A DNA stretch of 64,000 bases from Bacillota bacterium (GCA_023400055.1 JAEXFN010000005.1:186001-250000), one strand, 5' to 3'. Positions 27,133 through 36,476 are shown, counted from the first letter of the stretch. The notes: generated by a model not told the origin, from the letters alone. Numbers and translations: made by a program.

Positions 27133-27305
27133 AAAGTCATCATCAGCTTTATGAACCGGAAGTTTCCGGCAATGGTCCGGTAGACTTTTTCAGATAGAGT
27201 CAGGCTCAATCGACGCTCGGCCCATGGCTAGGCGATGGTAAACCCAAAGTTTGACTTTTAACTTTACTTCAGCTTTTCGCGAATAATCAGGGAACAGGAT
27301 GAAAA

Positions 27306-28229
27306 ATGGAACATTATCTGACATCGTTGACGACCGAATCCCGCAATGAGCGTTCCAGGCATATCGATGCCGCGAGTCCGCTCGATATTTTGAAAATCAT
27401 GAACGAAGAGGATCAAAAGGTGGCACTGGCGGTACAAGCGGTGTTGCCTGCGGTGGCGGTGGCCCTGGAGCACGCTTATGCTTCCCTGCGGGGCGGCGGG
27501 CGGCTGATTTATATCGGAGCGGGGACCAGCGGCCGGCTGGGGGTTTTGGACGCGGTGGAGTGTCCGCCGACCTTTAGCAGCGATCCCGGCCAGGTGATAG
27601 GGTTGATGGCCGGCGGGACCGGCGCTTTCGTCAAGGCGGTGGAAGGTGCCGAGGATCAGCCGGAGCGGGGCGAGGCCGATCTGAAGGATTGCGGGCTGTC
27701 GGCCCGGGATACGGTGATCGGCATCGCCGCCAGCGGCCGCACGCCCTATGTCATCGGGGCGCTGCAGTATGCGCGGCGGGTTGGCGCCAAGACCGTGGCC
27801 CTCTCCTGCAACGCGGACGCCCTGATCAGCCGGGAGGCCGACTGCGCCATCGAAGTAATCGTAGGGCCCGAAGTGCTGACCGGATCGACCCGGCTGAAGG
27901 CAGCCACCGCCCATAAGATGATCCTGAACATGATCTCCACTGGGGCCATGATCCGGCTGGGCAAGGTCTATGAGAACCTGATGGTGGACGTGCATGTCAG
28001 CAATTATAAATTGAAAGAACGGGCCATCCGGATCATCCGTCAGGTGACCGGGCGGTCCTACGCGGAGGCCCGGGCGGCGCTGGAGGCAGCCGGGAATCAA
28101 GTCAAGCCGGCCATCGTGATGCTGGCGGCGGGGATCGCGCCGGAAGAAGCGCACCAATGGTTGCGGCGCGCCGACGGCCGCGTCCGCGAGGCCATCGCCC
28201 TGGCCGGGCCCGAACCGGAGTCCATTTGA
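27306..28229 (+). CDS. murQ: N-acetylmuramic acid 6-phosphate etherase
   Basis: Cleaves the lactyl ether of MurNAc-6-phosphate, giving GlcNAc-6-phosphate and D-lactate in cell-wall recycling. The 307-residue protein has the N-terminal TTESRNERSRHIDAASPLDIL, the SIS-domain phosphosugar site YIGAGTSGRLGVLDAVECPPTF, GIAASGRTPYVIGAL and the STRLKAATAHKMILNMIST stretch specific to MurQ. Length is normal. It is the first gene of murQ-murR-murP-mupG. AGGATG serves as a modest ribosome site. Confidence 0.97.
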   Translation: MEHYLTSLTTESRNERSRHIDAASPLDILKIMNEEDQKVALAVQAVLPAVAVALEHAYASLRGGGRLIYIGAGTSGRLGVLDAVECPPTFSSDPGQVIGLMAGGTGAFVKAVEGAEDQPERGEADLKDCGLSARDTVIGIAASGRTPYVIGALQYARRVGAKTVALSCNADALISREADCAIEVIVGPEVLTGSTRLKAATAHKMILNMISTGAMIRLGKVYENLMVDVHVSNYKLKERAIRIIRQVTGRSYAEARAALEAAGNQVKPAIVMLAAGIAPEEAHQWLRRADGRVREAIALAGPEPESI

Positions 28230-28244
28230 GAGCGGGGGATCATC

Positions 28245-29096
28245 ATGGCAAGCGGCGGAATGAAGATGCTCGCCGGGATGCTGGCGCAACTGCCGGCCTC
28301 GGAACGGAAGAGCGCCGAATATATCCTGGAACATCCCAGGGAGGCGGTGGATTGCACCGCCAACGACCTGGGCGTCCGGGCCGGCACCAGCGGCGCGGCG
28401 GTGATCCGGCTCTGCAAATCCCTGGGGCTCCAGGGCTATCAGGATCTGAAGGTCCGTATCGCGGCCGATCTGGCCAAGCCGGCCGAACCGGGCTACCGCG
28501 ACATCGAACCCGGCGAGTCCTTTGCGGCGATCGTCCAGAAGACGGCCAACAACAGCATGAAGAGCCTGCGCGATTCGGCCGAGATCATCAACTATGAAAC
28601 GCTGCAACGGGCGGTCGACGCCTTGCTCCGCGCCGACAACGTCCATTTCTTCGGCATCGGCGCCTCGCATATCATCGCCATGGACGCCCAGCAGAAGCTG
28701 CTGCGGATCAACAAGGGGGCGACGGCGTTCACCGACGCGCACCTGGTGGCGACATTGATCGTCAACGCCAAACCGGACGATCTGCTCTTCTGTATCTCCA
28801 ATTCGGGCGAAACCCCGGAAGCCATTAAAGTGATCTCCCTGGCCAGAGAGAGCGGGGTCAAGACCATCAGCCTGACCAAGTATGGCCAGTCCAGCGTCGC
28901 TTCCCTGGCGGACATCAGCCTCTACACCTCTTCCTATTCGACGGAAGCGCCATTCCGCAGCGCCGCGACTTCTTCGCGCCTGGCCCAGCTGTTCATGATC
29001 GATATCTTGTTTCTGAGCATGGCCACGGCGCAGTATGAGAAGACTGTCGCCTATATCGATAAAACCCGCGAAGCCATCCAGTTCTTAAAACGATAG
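28245..29096 (+). CDS. murR: RpiR-family transcriptional regulator of MurNAc use
   Basis: A 283-residue regulator with an N-terminal HTH of the RpiR type (ASERKSAEYILEHPREAVDCTANDLGVRAGTSGAAVIRLCKSLGLQ, split here only by reading, residues about 14-60) and a C-terminal SIS domain (about 105-270) with VHFFGIGASHIIAMD and LFCISNSGETPEAI that senses a phosphosugar. In the characterised E. coli system MurR responds to MurNAc-6-phosphate. It sits 15 bases after murQ. The name rests on this context. Confidence 0.9.
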   Translation: MASGGMKMLAGMLAQLPASERKSAEYILEHPREAVDCTANDLGVRAGTSGAAVIRLCKSLGLQGYQDLKVRIAADLAKPAEPGYRDIEPGESFAAIVQKTANNSMKSLRDSAEIINYETLQRAVDALLRADNVHFFGIGASHIIAMDAQQKLLRINKGATAFTDAHLVATLIVNAKPDDLLFCISNSGETPEAIKVISLARESGVKTISLTKYGQSSVASLADISLYTSSYSTEAPFRSAATSSRLAQLFMIDILFLSMATAQYEKTVAYIDKTREAIQFLKR

Positions 29097-29234
29097 GCCA
29101 ATCGCTTTGGCCCGGAGGTGGTGGCCCGGATCGCAACGGCGCTCGCCGGGCGCTTTGCAGCGCCGGCAACCCGGAGGTTGTCCGGTTGATCGGCATCATC
29201 CATTATCCATATTATGAAGGAGGAAGGGATTCAA

Positions 29235-30596
29235 ATGGCTGGAGAAGATCAAATGCTCGCCCAGGCGATTCTGGAGCGGTTGGGTGGAGCCGCCAATGTC
29301 GTGTCTTTTGCCCAATGTATGACCCGGTTGCGGGTTACGCCGCACGACGAGAGCCTCGTGGACCGGGCGGGGCTGAAGAAGCTGGAGGGGGTCATCGGAC
29401 TGGTGGAGGAGGAGACCCTGCAGATCATCCTGGGACCGGGCAAGGTCAACAAGGTGGCGGCCGAATTCGGCAAGCTGCTGGGCAAGGCCGGCGAGGTCAA
29501 CCTGGAGGAACGGGCGGCCCTCAAACGTTCGGAGCTGAAACAGAAGAACGCTACACCCTTCAAGCTTTTCCTGCGCAAGATCGCCAGCATCTTCATTCCG
29601 CTCATCCCGGCGCTGGTCGGTTCGGGCCTGATCATGGGCATCACCAAATTCATCGTCCAGGCCGGCTGGCTGAAGGCCGATTCGCAGCTGGCGCTGGTGC
29701 TCTCGGCCATCGGCGGCGGGCTCTTCGCCTACCTCGGGATCCTGGTCGGGATCAATGCGGCCAAGGAGTTCGGCGGATCGCCGGCCCTGGGCGGCCTGGC
29801 TGGCATCTTGCTCATCAATCCGCAGATCGCCGGGATCAGCCTGTTCGGCGCCAATCTGGTGCCGGGGCGGGGCGGCTTGATCGGGGTGCTCTTCGCGGCG
29901 ATCTTCATCGCGCTGGTCGAAAAGAGGGTGCGCCGCTGGGTTCCGCAGGCGCTGGACATCATCGTCACGCCGACGGTCGCTTTGCTGATCACCGGAATTA
30001 TTACTTATCTCATCTTTATGCCCTTGGGCGGCCTGATATCGGACGGGATCACCAAGGGACTGGTGGGGATCCTGCATCTGGGCGGGGTGGTGGCCGGCTT
30101 CATCCTGGGGGCCACTTTCCTGCCGCTGGTGGTGACCGGATTGCATCAGGGGCTGACCCCGATTCATCTGGAGCTCATCAATTCGCTGGGCAACGACCCG
30201 TTGCTGCCGATCCTGGCGATGGGTGGCGCCGGGCAGGTGGGGGCGGCCTTCGCGATTTACTTCAAGACCCGCAAGCAGCGGTTGAAACGGGCCATCGGCG
30301 GCGCCCTGCCCTCGGGGATGCTGGGCATCGGCGAGCCGCTGATCTTCGGCGTCACTCTGCCGCTGGGCCGGCCTTTCCTGACGGCCTGCCTGGGCGCTGG
30401 AGTGGGCGGCGCGTTTCAGGCCTACTTCAAAGTATCTACCATCGCCATCGGTATTTCCGGCCTGCCGCTGTCCTTCCTGGTCAGCGCCGGCCAGGTGCTG
30501 CTATATCTGCTGGGCCTGATCGTGGCCTACATCGCCGGATTCATCTTCACTTATCTTTTTGGCTTCCATGATGAGCTGGCGGGTGAGTTCGATTGA
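29235..30596 (+). CDS. murP: PTS transporter subunit EIIBC, MurNAc-type
   Basis: A membrane permease that imports and phosphorylates a sugar, most likely MurNAc. The N-terminal EIIB domain (residues about 1-80) has the phosphorylated cysteine in VSFAQCMTRLRV. The EIIC domain (about 105-450) has about ten membrane segments and family motifs such as GVVAGFILGATFLPLVVTG and GIGEPLIFGVTLPLG. There is no EIIA domain, as in E. coli MurP, so a separate EIIA must supply phosphate. The ATG at 29235 is preferred; an in-frame ATG at 29214 overlaps the AAGGAGG. Its stop overlaps the mupG start by four bases. Confidence 0.92.
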   Translation: MAGEDQMLAQAILERLGGAANVVSFAQCMTRLRVTPHDESLVDRAGLKKLEGVIGLVEEETLQIILGPGKVNKVAAEFGKLLGKAGEVNLEERAALKRSELKQKNATPFKLFLRKIASIFIPLIPALVGSGLIMGITKFIVQAGWLKADSQLALVLSAIGGGLFAYLGILVGINAAKEFGGSPALGGLAGILLINPQIAGISLFGANLVPGRGGLIGVLFAAIFIALVEKRVRRWVPQALDIIVTPTVALLITGIITYLIFMPLGGLISDGITKGLVGILHLGGVVAGFILGATFLPLVVTGLHQGLTPIHLELINSLGNDPLLPILAMGGAGQVGAAFAIYFKTRKQRLKRAIGGALPSGMLGIGEPLIFGVTLPLGRPFLTACLGAGVGGAFQAYFKVSTIAIGISGLPLSFLVSAGQVLLYLLGLIVAYIAGFIFTYLFGFHDELAGEFD

Positions 30597-31630
30597 TCGG
30601 CGTCTCCTTTTACCTGAACGATCCCTTGGCTGAGCAGCGTCTGGCCGCGGCCGGCGCGCTGGGGGTGCGGCGGGCCTTCACCTCGCTGCACCTCCCCGAG
30701 GAATCGGGCGATCTGGCCGGGCGCGCCCGGCACCTGCTGCAGTTGGCGCGGGAGTTGTGGATCGATGTCTATGCCGACGTTTCCCACCGTACTCCGGCCC
30801 ATCTGGGAATCGACGGCTTCGCGGATCTGGCGGCGCTGGGCGTGGCCGGGCTGCGGTTGGACGATTGCTTCGAACGGGAGGAGATCATCGGGCTGGCGCG
30901 GCAGTTCAAGATCGCCCTCAATGCCAGCACTTTGCTCGAACGGGAATTGCGGGAGCTGCTGGCGGCGGGGTTATCCGCCGCGCAACTCATTGCCTGGCAC
31001 AATTTTTATCCGCGCCGCGAGACCGGGCTGGACGAGGCCTTTTTCCGGAGCCAGAACGAACTGTTCCGGCGGCAGGGGATTCCGGTCAGCGCCTACGTGC
31101 CGGGCGGCGGCGCCAAACGCGGCCCGCTCTTTGAGGACCTGCCGACGCTGGAGAAACACCGCGGCGTCGACCCGTTTCCGGCCGCGCTGGAGCTCTTCGC
31201 CGCCGGCGTGGACGATGTTTACGTCGGCGATCCCGATCCCGGTCCGGGCGTTCTCGAACGCCTGGTCGAATGGGATCAGCAGGGAGTGGCCCGCTTGCGG
31301 ATGGAGTCCGCCGTCTGGCCGCCGGGCGACTATCCGCTCCGGCCCGACTGGGCCCGTGACGTGCTGCGGCTGATGGATACCCGCACCGCCGCGAGCGTGC
31401 CGCCGCGGAAAACGGTGGCCCGGCCGCGAGGGACGATCACCATGGACAACGACCTGTATGGCCGCTACCGGGGCGAGGTACAGATCACCTTACGCGACCT
31501 GGAGGCCGACGAGCGAGTCAATGGGATCGGCCGGATAGCGGCCGAAGATCTGCCGTTGCTCGCCTGGATCCGGCCCGGCCAAAAGCTCCGGCTGGAGCGG
31601 GCGGCGGAGAAGCCGCGGCCGGATTTTTGA
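30593..31630 (+). CDS. mupG: 6-phospho-N-acetylmuramidase (DUF871)
   Basis: Characterised MupG enzymes cut MurNAc-6-phosphate-GlcNAc disaccharides inside the cell. The 345-residue protein begins IGVSFYLNDPLAEQRLAAA (TIM-barrel start), has YADVSHRTPAHLG, LRLDDCFE, LNASTLLERE and AWHNFYPRRETGLDEAFF, and a C-terminal beta-barrel with ITMDNDLYGRYRGEVQI. The start is a TTG in a TTGA overlap with murP, so translation is coupled. It completes an operon able to take up and break down peptidoglycan disaccharides. Confidence 0.93.
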   Translation: MIGVSFYLNDPLAEQRLAAAGALGVRRAFTSLHLPEESGDLAGRARHLLQLARELWIDVYADVSHRTPAHLGIDGFADLAALGVAGLRLDDCFEREEIIGLARQFKIALNASTLLERELRELLAAGLSAAQLIAWHNFYPRRETGLDEAFFRSQNELFRRQGIPVSAYVPGGGAKRGPLFEDLPTLEKHRGVDPFPAALELFAAGVDDVYVGDPDPGPGVLERLVEWDQQGVARLRMESAVWPPGDYPLRPDWARDVLRLMDTRTAASVPPRKTVARPRGTITMDNDLYGRYRGEVQITLRDLEADERVNGIGRIAAEDLPLLAWIRPGQKLRLERAAEKPRPDF

Positions 31631-31645
31631 ATCAAGTAGCTAACG

Positions 31646-31687
31646 AAAGAACGGCTAGCCCCACCCGGCGGCCGTTCTTTTTTTTCG
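31646..31687 (+). terminator. Rho-independent terminator of the mur operon
   Basis: AAAGAACGGC pairs with GCCGTTCTTT around a 15-base loop, followed by a T run. It starts 15 bases after the mupG stop codon. Confidence 0.9.
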
Positions 31688-31870
31688 GCAACGGCTTTTG
31701 GTCTGGGGAAATAGCGGTTTTAGACTGACTATGCCTGGGAGTTACTCTCGCCGGGCTGGGGAGAGCGCGAGGGGAGTCAGCCGAACCTTCGCGGCGAATT
31801 TCCCGCGCCCCGGCATTGCTTCCCGAAGCTTCAGCTCTCTTTCTTGGCGGATCGATCGTGTTTCTTCGGA

Positions 31871-32164
31871 CCTTGGTACCGCATCCTGAAACCCCGGGAC
31901 AGGTCCCCGAAGGCTTGGAGAAGCGGGGATGGGCTTCGGGGGAACTTGCCCGGGGCTTGGGAGAGATCGCCCAAAGGTTGGGAATGTCTGCCCAAGGATT
32001 GGGGAACCTTGCCCGGGACCCGGGAATGCTTTCCCAAGCCTTGGGCATCCTTTCCCAACCCTTGGGACAGCTTTCCCAACCCTTGGGACAGCTTTCCCAA
32101 GCCGTGGGACAGGATGCCCAACCCGCGGGAATGTTTTCTTAAGGCCTGGGAAAGCAAAAGCGGA
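31871..32164. repeat. 21-bp-period tandem array C (14 units)
   Basis: CCTTGG-like cores (CCTTGG, CCCCGG, GCTTGG, ACCCGG, CCGTGG and so on) fall at 31871, 31892, 31913, 31934, 31955, 31976, 31997, 32018, 32039, 32060, 32081, 32102, 32123 and 32144, exactly 21 apart. Neighbouring units form inverted pairs of the kind TCCCAAgCCTTGGGA. Several frames on both strands stay open because the period is a multiple of three, but none has a ribosome site. Confidence 0.92.
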
Positions 32165-32387
32165 TCCCTCACGGACAAAAAGCCGGCCTGACCCGTTCGT
32201 AACTTTCGATGCCTCTTCCGGAATCTGCGGTTATTTTCCCGATTAACGATATGAATAGTGAGATTTATTTTTGGGTTTCGAAGGATACTTCGACATCTTA
32301 TGGTATACTGAAGTTACTATATAAGTTGAATCAAATTTCAACAAGGTATTTATTTCATTATTATATAAACGTAAGGAGATTCGAAAT

Positions 32388-33524
32388 ATGGACAATTTTT
32401 CCGATAATGCCGGGAAAAGGAGCGCGCCGCCTTTCCGTTACGATGTGGTCGGCAGTTTTCTGCGCCCCCCGGCTTTAAAAAAGGCGCGCCAGCAATTGGC
32501 GGAGGGCACGATCTCACGGGAACAGCTGCGCAGCGTGGAAGATTCCGAAATCGTCAATCTGGTGCGCAAACAAAAATCCCTGGGCTTGCAAGCCGTTACC
32601 GATGGCGAGTTCCGGAGAAGCTGGTGGCATCTGGATTTCCTCTGGAATCTGGATGGCGTCGCGAAAGTCGCGGCGGAGCACGGCTCCATCGCTTTTCACG
32701 GCAAGGATACCAAGGCTGAAACGATCGCGATCCGCGGGAAGATCGATTTTAGCGAGCATCCGTTCCTGCGGGATTTTAAATTTACGCAAGGTATCGCCGG
32801 GGATACGCTGGCGAAGGTCACGATTCCTTCCCCTTCCATGCTTCACTTGATTACGACGGTGCGAAAAGAGGATTACCGGCCGATCGCTCTCTACCGGGAT
32901 AATGATGCGCTGCTGGCGGATATCGCCGCGGCTTATAAGAAGGCCATCGCGGCATTTTACGAGGCCGGCTGCAGGTATCTGCAACTGGATGATACCAGCT
33001 GGGGAGAGTTTTGTTCCGCAGAGAAGCGGGCCCAATACGCGGAGCGCGGTTTCGATCTGGATGAGCTCGCCAGAAGCTATGTTAAGATGATCAATGACGC
33101 CATTGCCGACCGGCCTTCGGATATGACCGTCACGATGCACATCTGTCGCGGCAATTTCCGGTCCACCTGGTTTTCGGCCGGAGGCTACGAGCCCGTTGCG
33201 CCGATTCTGTTCGCCAACTGCGCCGTGGATGGCTTTTTCCTGGAATACGACAGCGACCGGGCCGGGGATTTCCAGCCGCTCCGTTTTATCCAAAAGCAAC
33301 AGGTAGTCCTCGGTTTGATCACTTCGAAAGACGGTGTCCTGGAAAACAAAGCGGAGGTGATCGCCCGCATCAGGGAAGCCGCGCGCTACGTGGACATCAA
33401 TCAATTGTGCCTCAGTCCGCAATGCGGATTTGCCTCCACGGAAGAGGGCAATATTCTGACCGAGGAACAGCAGTGGCAAAAAATAGCGCTCGTGAAAGAG
33501 ATTGCGGAAGCAGTATGGGCTTAA
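32388..33524 (+). CDS. Methionine synthase II (cobalamin-independent)-like protein, YxjG/YxjH type
   Basis: A 378-residue protein related to the C-terminal catalytic domain of MetE. It starts with FRYDVVGSFLRPPALKKARQQ, has TDGEFRRSWWHLDFLW, the YLQLDDTSWGEFC block, TMHICRGNF (a zinc-ligand region resembling HxC), EYDSDRAGDFQPLRFI and a final LSPQCGFAS with the last cysteine ligand. B. subtilis YxjG and YxjH are its nearest named relatives and act in methionine recycling. TAAGGAG precedes the ATG. No S-box or cobalamin riboswitch was seen upstream; array C lies there instead. The methyl donor is unknown. Confidence 0.9.
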   Translation: MDNFSDNAGKRSAPPFRYDVVGSFLRPPALKKARQQLAEGTISREQLRSVEDSEIVNLVRKQKSLGLQAVTDGEFRRSWWHLDFLWNLDGVAKVAAEHGSIAFHGKDTKAETIAIRGKIDFSEHPFLRDFKFTQGIAGDTLAKVTIPSPSMLHLITTVRKEDYRPIALYRDNDALLADIAAAYKKAIAAFYEAGCRYLQLDDTSWGEFCSAEKRAQYAERGFDLDELARSYVKMINDAIADRPSDMTVTMHICRGNFRSTWFSAGGYEPVAPILFANCAVDGFFLEYDSDRAGDFQPLRFIQKQQVVLGLITSKDGVLENKAEVIARIREAARYVDINQLCLSPQCGFASTEEGNILTEEQQWQKIALVKEIAEAVWA

Positions 33525-33580
33525 GCGAAAGGCTGTTGCCAAGCGATTGGCGATGAAGAAACGGATAGAGTCCAAAGAAA

Positions 33581-33613
33581 AACCCGGATGTCCCGCGATG
33601 GGGCATCCGGGTT
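33581..33613 (-). terminator. Terminator at the metE 3' end
   Basis: Ten-base stem (AACCCGGATG with CATCCGGGTT). On the minus strand it is followed by TTTTTCTTT, so it mainly serves metE; it may also stop the convergent plus-strand transcript. Confidence 0.85.
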
Positions 33614-33632
33614 AATCATAGTGCGGCTTATG

Positions 33633-35951
33633 TCAGGAAGGGGAGTCGTTTGCCGCGTTGACCGTCAATTCCTGCCGTAACTCTCGTGCCGCGGCCGTCA
33701 GGTTGATCAGGCTGGCCAGAGTCTCCTCCGTTCCTCTGGTTTTTAAACCGCAGTCCGGATTCACCCACAGTTTTTCGCGGGGGATCTTGGTCAGCATCCG
33801 CCGGAGTATCGCCTTTATCTCTTCCTGCCCCGGGACCCGGGGAGAATGGATATCATAGACGCCGGGGCCGGTTTCCATCGGAAAACCGCAGGCATTCAAG
33901 GCATCGAGAATGGAGAGATCGGAGCGGGCGGCTTCAAACGTGAAAACGTCGGCGTCCAGCGCCATGATCGCTTCGATAATCGCCGCGAACTCACTGTAGC
34001 ACATGTGGGTGTGAATCTGAGTCTCCGGCCGCACCGCCGTATGAGTCAAGCGGAAGGCGCGAATCGCCCAATCGAAGTAGCTGTCCCAATCCGCCTTGCG
34101 CAACGGCAATTTTTCACGGAACGCCGCTTCATCGATTTGAATGATCCGGATGCCGGCGGCCTCCAGATCCAGGACTTCCTCGCGGATGGCTAAGGCGATT
34201 TGATAGGCGATCTCGCGCAAGGCCCGATCTTCCCGGGGAAAAGACCAGTTCAAAATGGTCACCGGGCCGGTCAGCATGCCCTTTACCGGCTTGGCGGTCA
34301 GACTTTGGGCATAATGGATGGTAGCGACGGTGATGGGCTTCGTCCGCCGGACATCGCCGAAGATGATCGGCGGTTTGACGCAACGGGTGCCGTAGGACTG
34401 GACCCACCCGTTGTCGGTGAAGAGGAAGCCGGATAGATTTTCGCCGAAATATTCGACCATGTCGTTGCGTTCATATTCGCCGTGGACCAGAACATCCAGG
34501 CCGATCTCCTCCTGCAGGCGAACGGCGCCGGCAATCATTTCGCGGATCGCGGCATCATATTGGGCGGCGTCGATCGCGCCGTCCCGGTAAGAACGGCGCA
34601 GTTTCCGGACCGCGGGAGTCTGGGGGAAGGAACCGATGGTCGTCGTGGGCAGCAGCGGCAGTTTGAGACGGGCGCGCTGGATGGTGCGGCGCTCGTTGAA
34701 GGCGGGTTTTCGGACGAAATCAGCCTCGGTCAGACTGGCGACCTGCTCGCGGACTGCCGGAACTTCACTGGCGGGATCGTCCTTTTTCGCTGCGAGGATC
34801 GCCGCATTGGCGATCAATCGCGGGTCCTTATGATAATCGGCCTCATCCCAGAGCGCGGCGATCTCCTGCAATTCTTCGAGTTTCTCCTCGGCGAAAGCCA
34901 GCTGTTTCCGGTGTTCGGGCAGCAAATGCTTTTCATGCTCCAATGAATAGGGAAGATGTAACAAGGAACAAGAAGTGCCCAGCACGATCCGCTCCCGCTC
35001 GACCTGCCCGGCGAGGCGTTCTAGAGTCGTCAGCGTCGCACGGTAATCGTTGACCCAGATGTTTTTGCCATGGATCACCCCGGCGAAGAGCAGCTTGTCG
35101 GCAGGGAAGCCGTTTGCGGCGATTAAATCCAGGTTCCGCCCGCCTTCTACCAGGTCCAGGCCGATCCCGTCGAAATCCAGCGCCATCAGTGGTCGATAGA
35201 CATCGCGGACATCCCCGAAATAGGTTTGGAGTAAAATACGCAGCTTTTGTTTATGGGGAAGGAGATCCCGATAAATCGTTTCGAATCGCTGAATCTCCTC
35301 CGGGGTGAGATCGGTGACCAGCGCCGGTTCATCCAGTTGGACCCACGGGACGTCCAGCGCGTTGAATCGGGCGAAAATCTCCCGGTAGACTCCGCCGATG
35401 GCTGCGGCATAATCATCCTGCAGCGGCTGGCCCGATTCGACTTTGGCCAGCTTCAAAAAGGTGAAGGGCCCGATCAGTACCGGCTTGGTCGCAATGCCCA
35501 GGGCAAGGGCCTCTTGATATTCGAGGAAAGGCTTGTCGCCATTGAGCTTGAATTCCATCCCCGCTTCCAGCGCGGGGACCAGGTAATGATAATTGGTGTT
35601 GAACCATTTCCGCAACGGCAGCGCCTTCACATCGCGGTTGCGCTCCTGATATCCTTTGGCCATGGCGAAATAAGTATCTAACGGATCCAGATCCAACTGG
35701 CGGTACCGTTCGGGAACCGCGTTCAATAAAAAGGCGGTATCCAGCATGGTATCGTAAAATGAAAAATCATTGGCGGGGATAAAGTCGATCCGGTGTTCCC
35801 GCTGGCAGGACCAATGGCGTGCCCGGAGTTCCGCCGCGTTTTTTTGAAGCGCTTCCCCCGATAGCTTGCCGGAGAAATAGCTTTCGGTCCATTTCTTCAA
35901 TTCGCGTTGCGCGCCGATTCGGGGATAACCGATTACCGAAATCTTGGACAT
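33633..35951 (-). CDS. metE: Cobalamin-independent methionine synthase
   Basis: Transfers a methyl group from 5-methyltetrahydropteroyl-triglutamate to homocysteine. The 772-residue protein is full length, with two TIM-barrel halves. It starts ISVIGYPRIGAQRELKKWTE and has the folate-site RGxREL-like N-terminus, VHGEYERNDMVEYFGE, ITVATIHYAQSLTAKPVKGM, and zinc ligands in IHTHMCYSEF (His and Cys near residues 649-651) and NPDCGLKTRG (Cys near 734). GGAGGAG lies before the ATG. The 5' leader holds a cobalamin riboswitch and an attenuator, so expression should fall when B12 is available and B12-dependent MetH can work. Confidence 0.98.
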   Translation of the reverse strand: MSKISVIGYPRIGAQRELKKWTESYFSGKLSGEALQKNAAELRARHWSCQREHRIDFIPANDFSFYDTMLDTAFLLNAVPERYRQLDLDPLDTYFAMAKGYQERNRDVKALPLRKWFNTNYHYLVPALEAGMEFKLNGDKPFLEYQEALALGIATKPVLIGPFTFLKLAKVESGQPLQDDYAAAIGGVYREIFARFNALDVPWVQLDEPALVTDLTPEEIQRFETIYRDLLPHKQKLRILLQTYFGDVRDVYRPLMALDFDGIGLDLVEGGRNLDLIAANGFPADKLLFAGVIHGKNIWVNDYRATLTTLERLAGQVERERIVLGTSCSLLHLPYSLEHEKHLLPEHRKQLAFAEEKLEELQEIAALWDEADYHKDPRLIANAAILAAKKDDPASEVPAVREQVASLTEADFVRKPAFNERRTIQRARLKLPLLPTTTIGSFPQTPAVRKLRRSYRDGAIDAAQYDAAIREMIAGAVRLQEEIGLDVLVHGEYERNDMVEYFGENLSGFLFTDNGWVQSYGTRCVKPPIIFGDVRRTKPITVATIHYAQSLTAKPVKGMLTGPVTILNWSFPREDRALREIAYQIALAIREEVLDLEAAGIRIIQIDEAAFREKLPLRKADWDSYFDWAIRAFRLTHTAVRPETQIHTHMCYSEFAAIIEAIMALDADVFTFEAARSDLSILDALNACGFPMETGPGVYDIHSPRVPGQEEIKAILRRMLTKIPREKLWVNPDCGLKTRGTEETLASLINLTAAARELRQELTVNAANDSPS

Positions 35952-35978
35952 GGGACTCTCCTCCTTCGCAAAAATAAA

Positions 35979-36006
35979 AAGCCCCGACGGAACGTCAAGA
36001 GGCTTC
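35979..36006 (-). terminator. Riboswitch-controlled attenuator before metE
   Basis: On the minus strand AAGCCTCTTGACG can pair with CGTCGGGGCTT and is followed by a T-rich run just before the metE ribosome site. It lies downstream of the cobalamin aptamer, as expected for transcription attenuation. Confidence 0.75.
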
Positions 36007-36064
36007 CACTCACCCGCGAGGGCATAGTTAACCTGCGATTGACACCCCCTATCTTCCGTAGAGT

Positions 36065-36250
36065 ATGTGGTGTATCAGCATAGGCAGGTCTTCTGACTCC
36101 GGATCATCAGCTTTCCATGTCTTCCCGTTGAGTCCAGTGACATTTCATTTGGAAAAGCTTCCTCGATACAGCGGCGGGACCGTGCAGGAATTTCACCTGC
36201 TTCCCTTTTCAGCCGAGCAGAGCCAGGGCTCGCTTCGGCCACCTAAGCTT
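36065..36250 (-). promoter_or_regulatory. Cobalamin riboswitch upstream of metE
   Basis: On the minus strand the conserved core GGTGAAATTCCTGCACGG followed by TCCCGCCGCTGTA is present (36159-36199 region), and the B12 box AGTCAGAAGACCTGCC lies at 36083-36098. The spacing and helices fit the cobalamin (adenosyl- or hydroxocobalamin) class. Control of metE by this riboswitch is well established in other bacteria. Confidence 0.95.
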
Positions 36251-36422
36251 ATATAAATTATACCCATACTACCATATGCCCGATATGGCGTCAAGGGGAC
36301 CCGAAGCAGAACGAGCTGGCTACCGCTCAATAGCGGAAGAATGGCCATTCCTCCGCTATTGAGCATTTATTTCCGCGGCGACGACCGCAATCGTCGACTC
36401 CGGAAACGGAGTTTGATTTGAA

Positions 36423-36470
36423 AATCAATATATAGTACTTTTCGATTTATGACGACACAATATATTGTAT
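36423..36470. promoter_or_regulatory. Pair of NrdR-like boxes before nrdD
   Basis: Box 1 AATCAATATATAGTAC (36423-36438) and box 2 ACACAATATATTGTAT (36455-36470) are 32 bases apart, about three helical turns. This matches the paired NrdR boxes of ribonucleotide reductase operons. Box 2 holds a perfect 12-base palindrome. Confidence 0.8.
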
Positions 36471-36476
36471 TTTTCG

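Noticed and set aside
29186..30571. Alternative plus-strand frame over murP
   Set aside because: It is a GC-rich shadow of the PTS gene; only the murP frame shows family motifs and membrane segments.
31816..32178. Protein-coding gene with heptad repeats in array C
   Set aside because: Open frames exist on both strands and in several registers, which follows from a 21-base period. None has a ribosome site or a conserved start.
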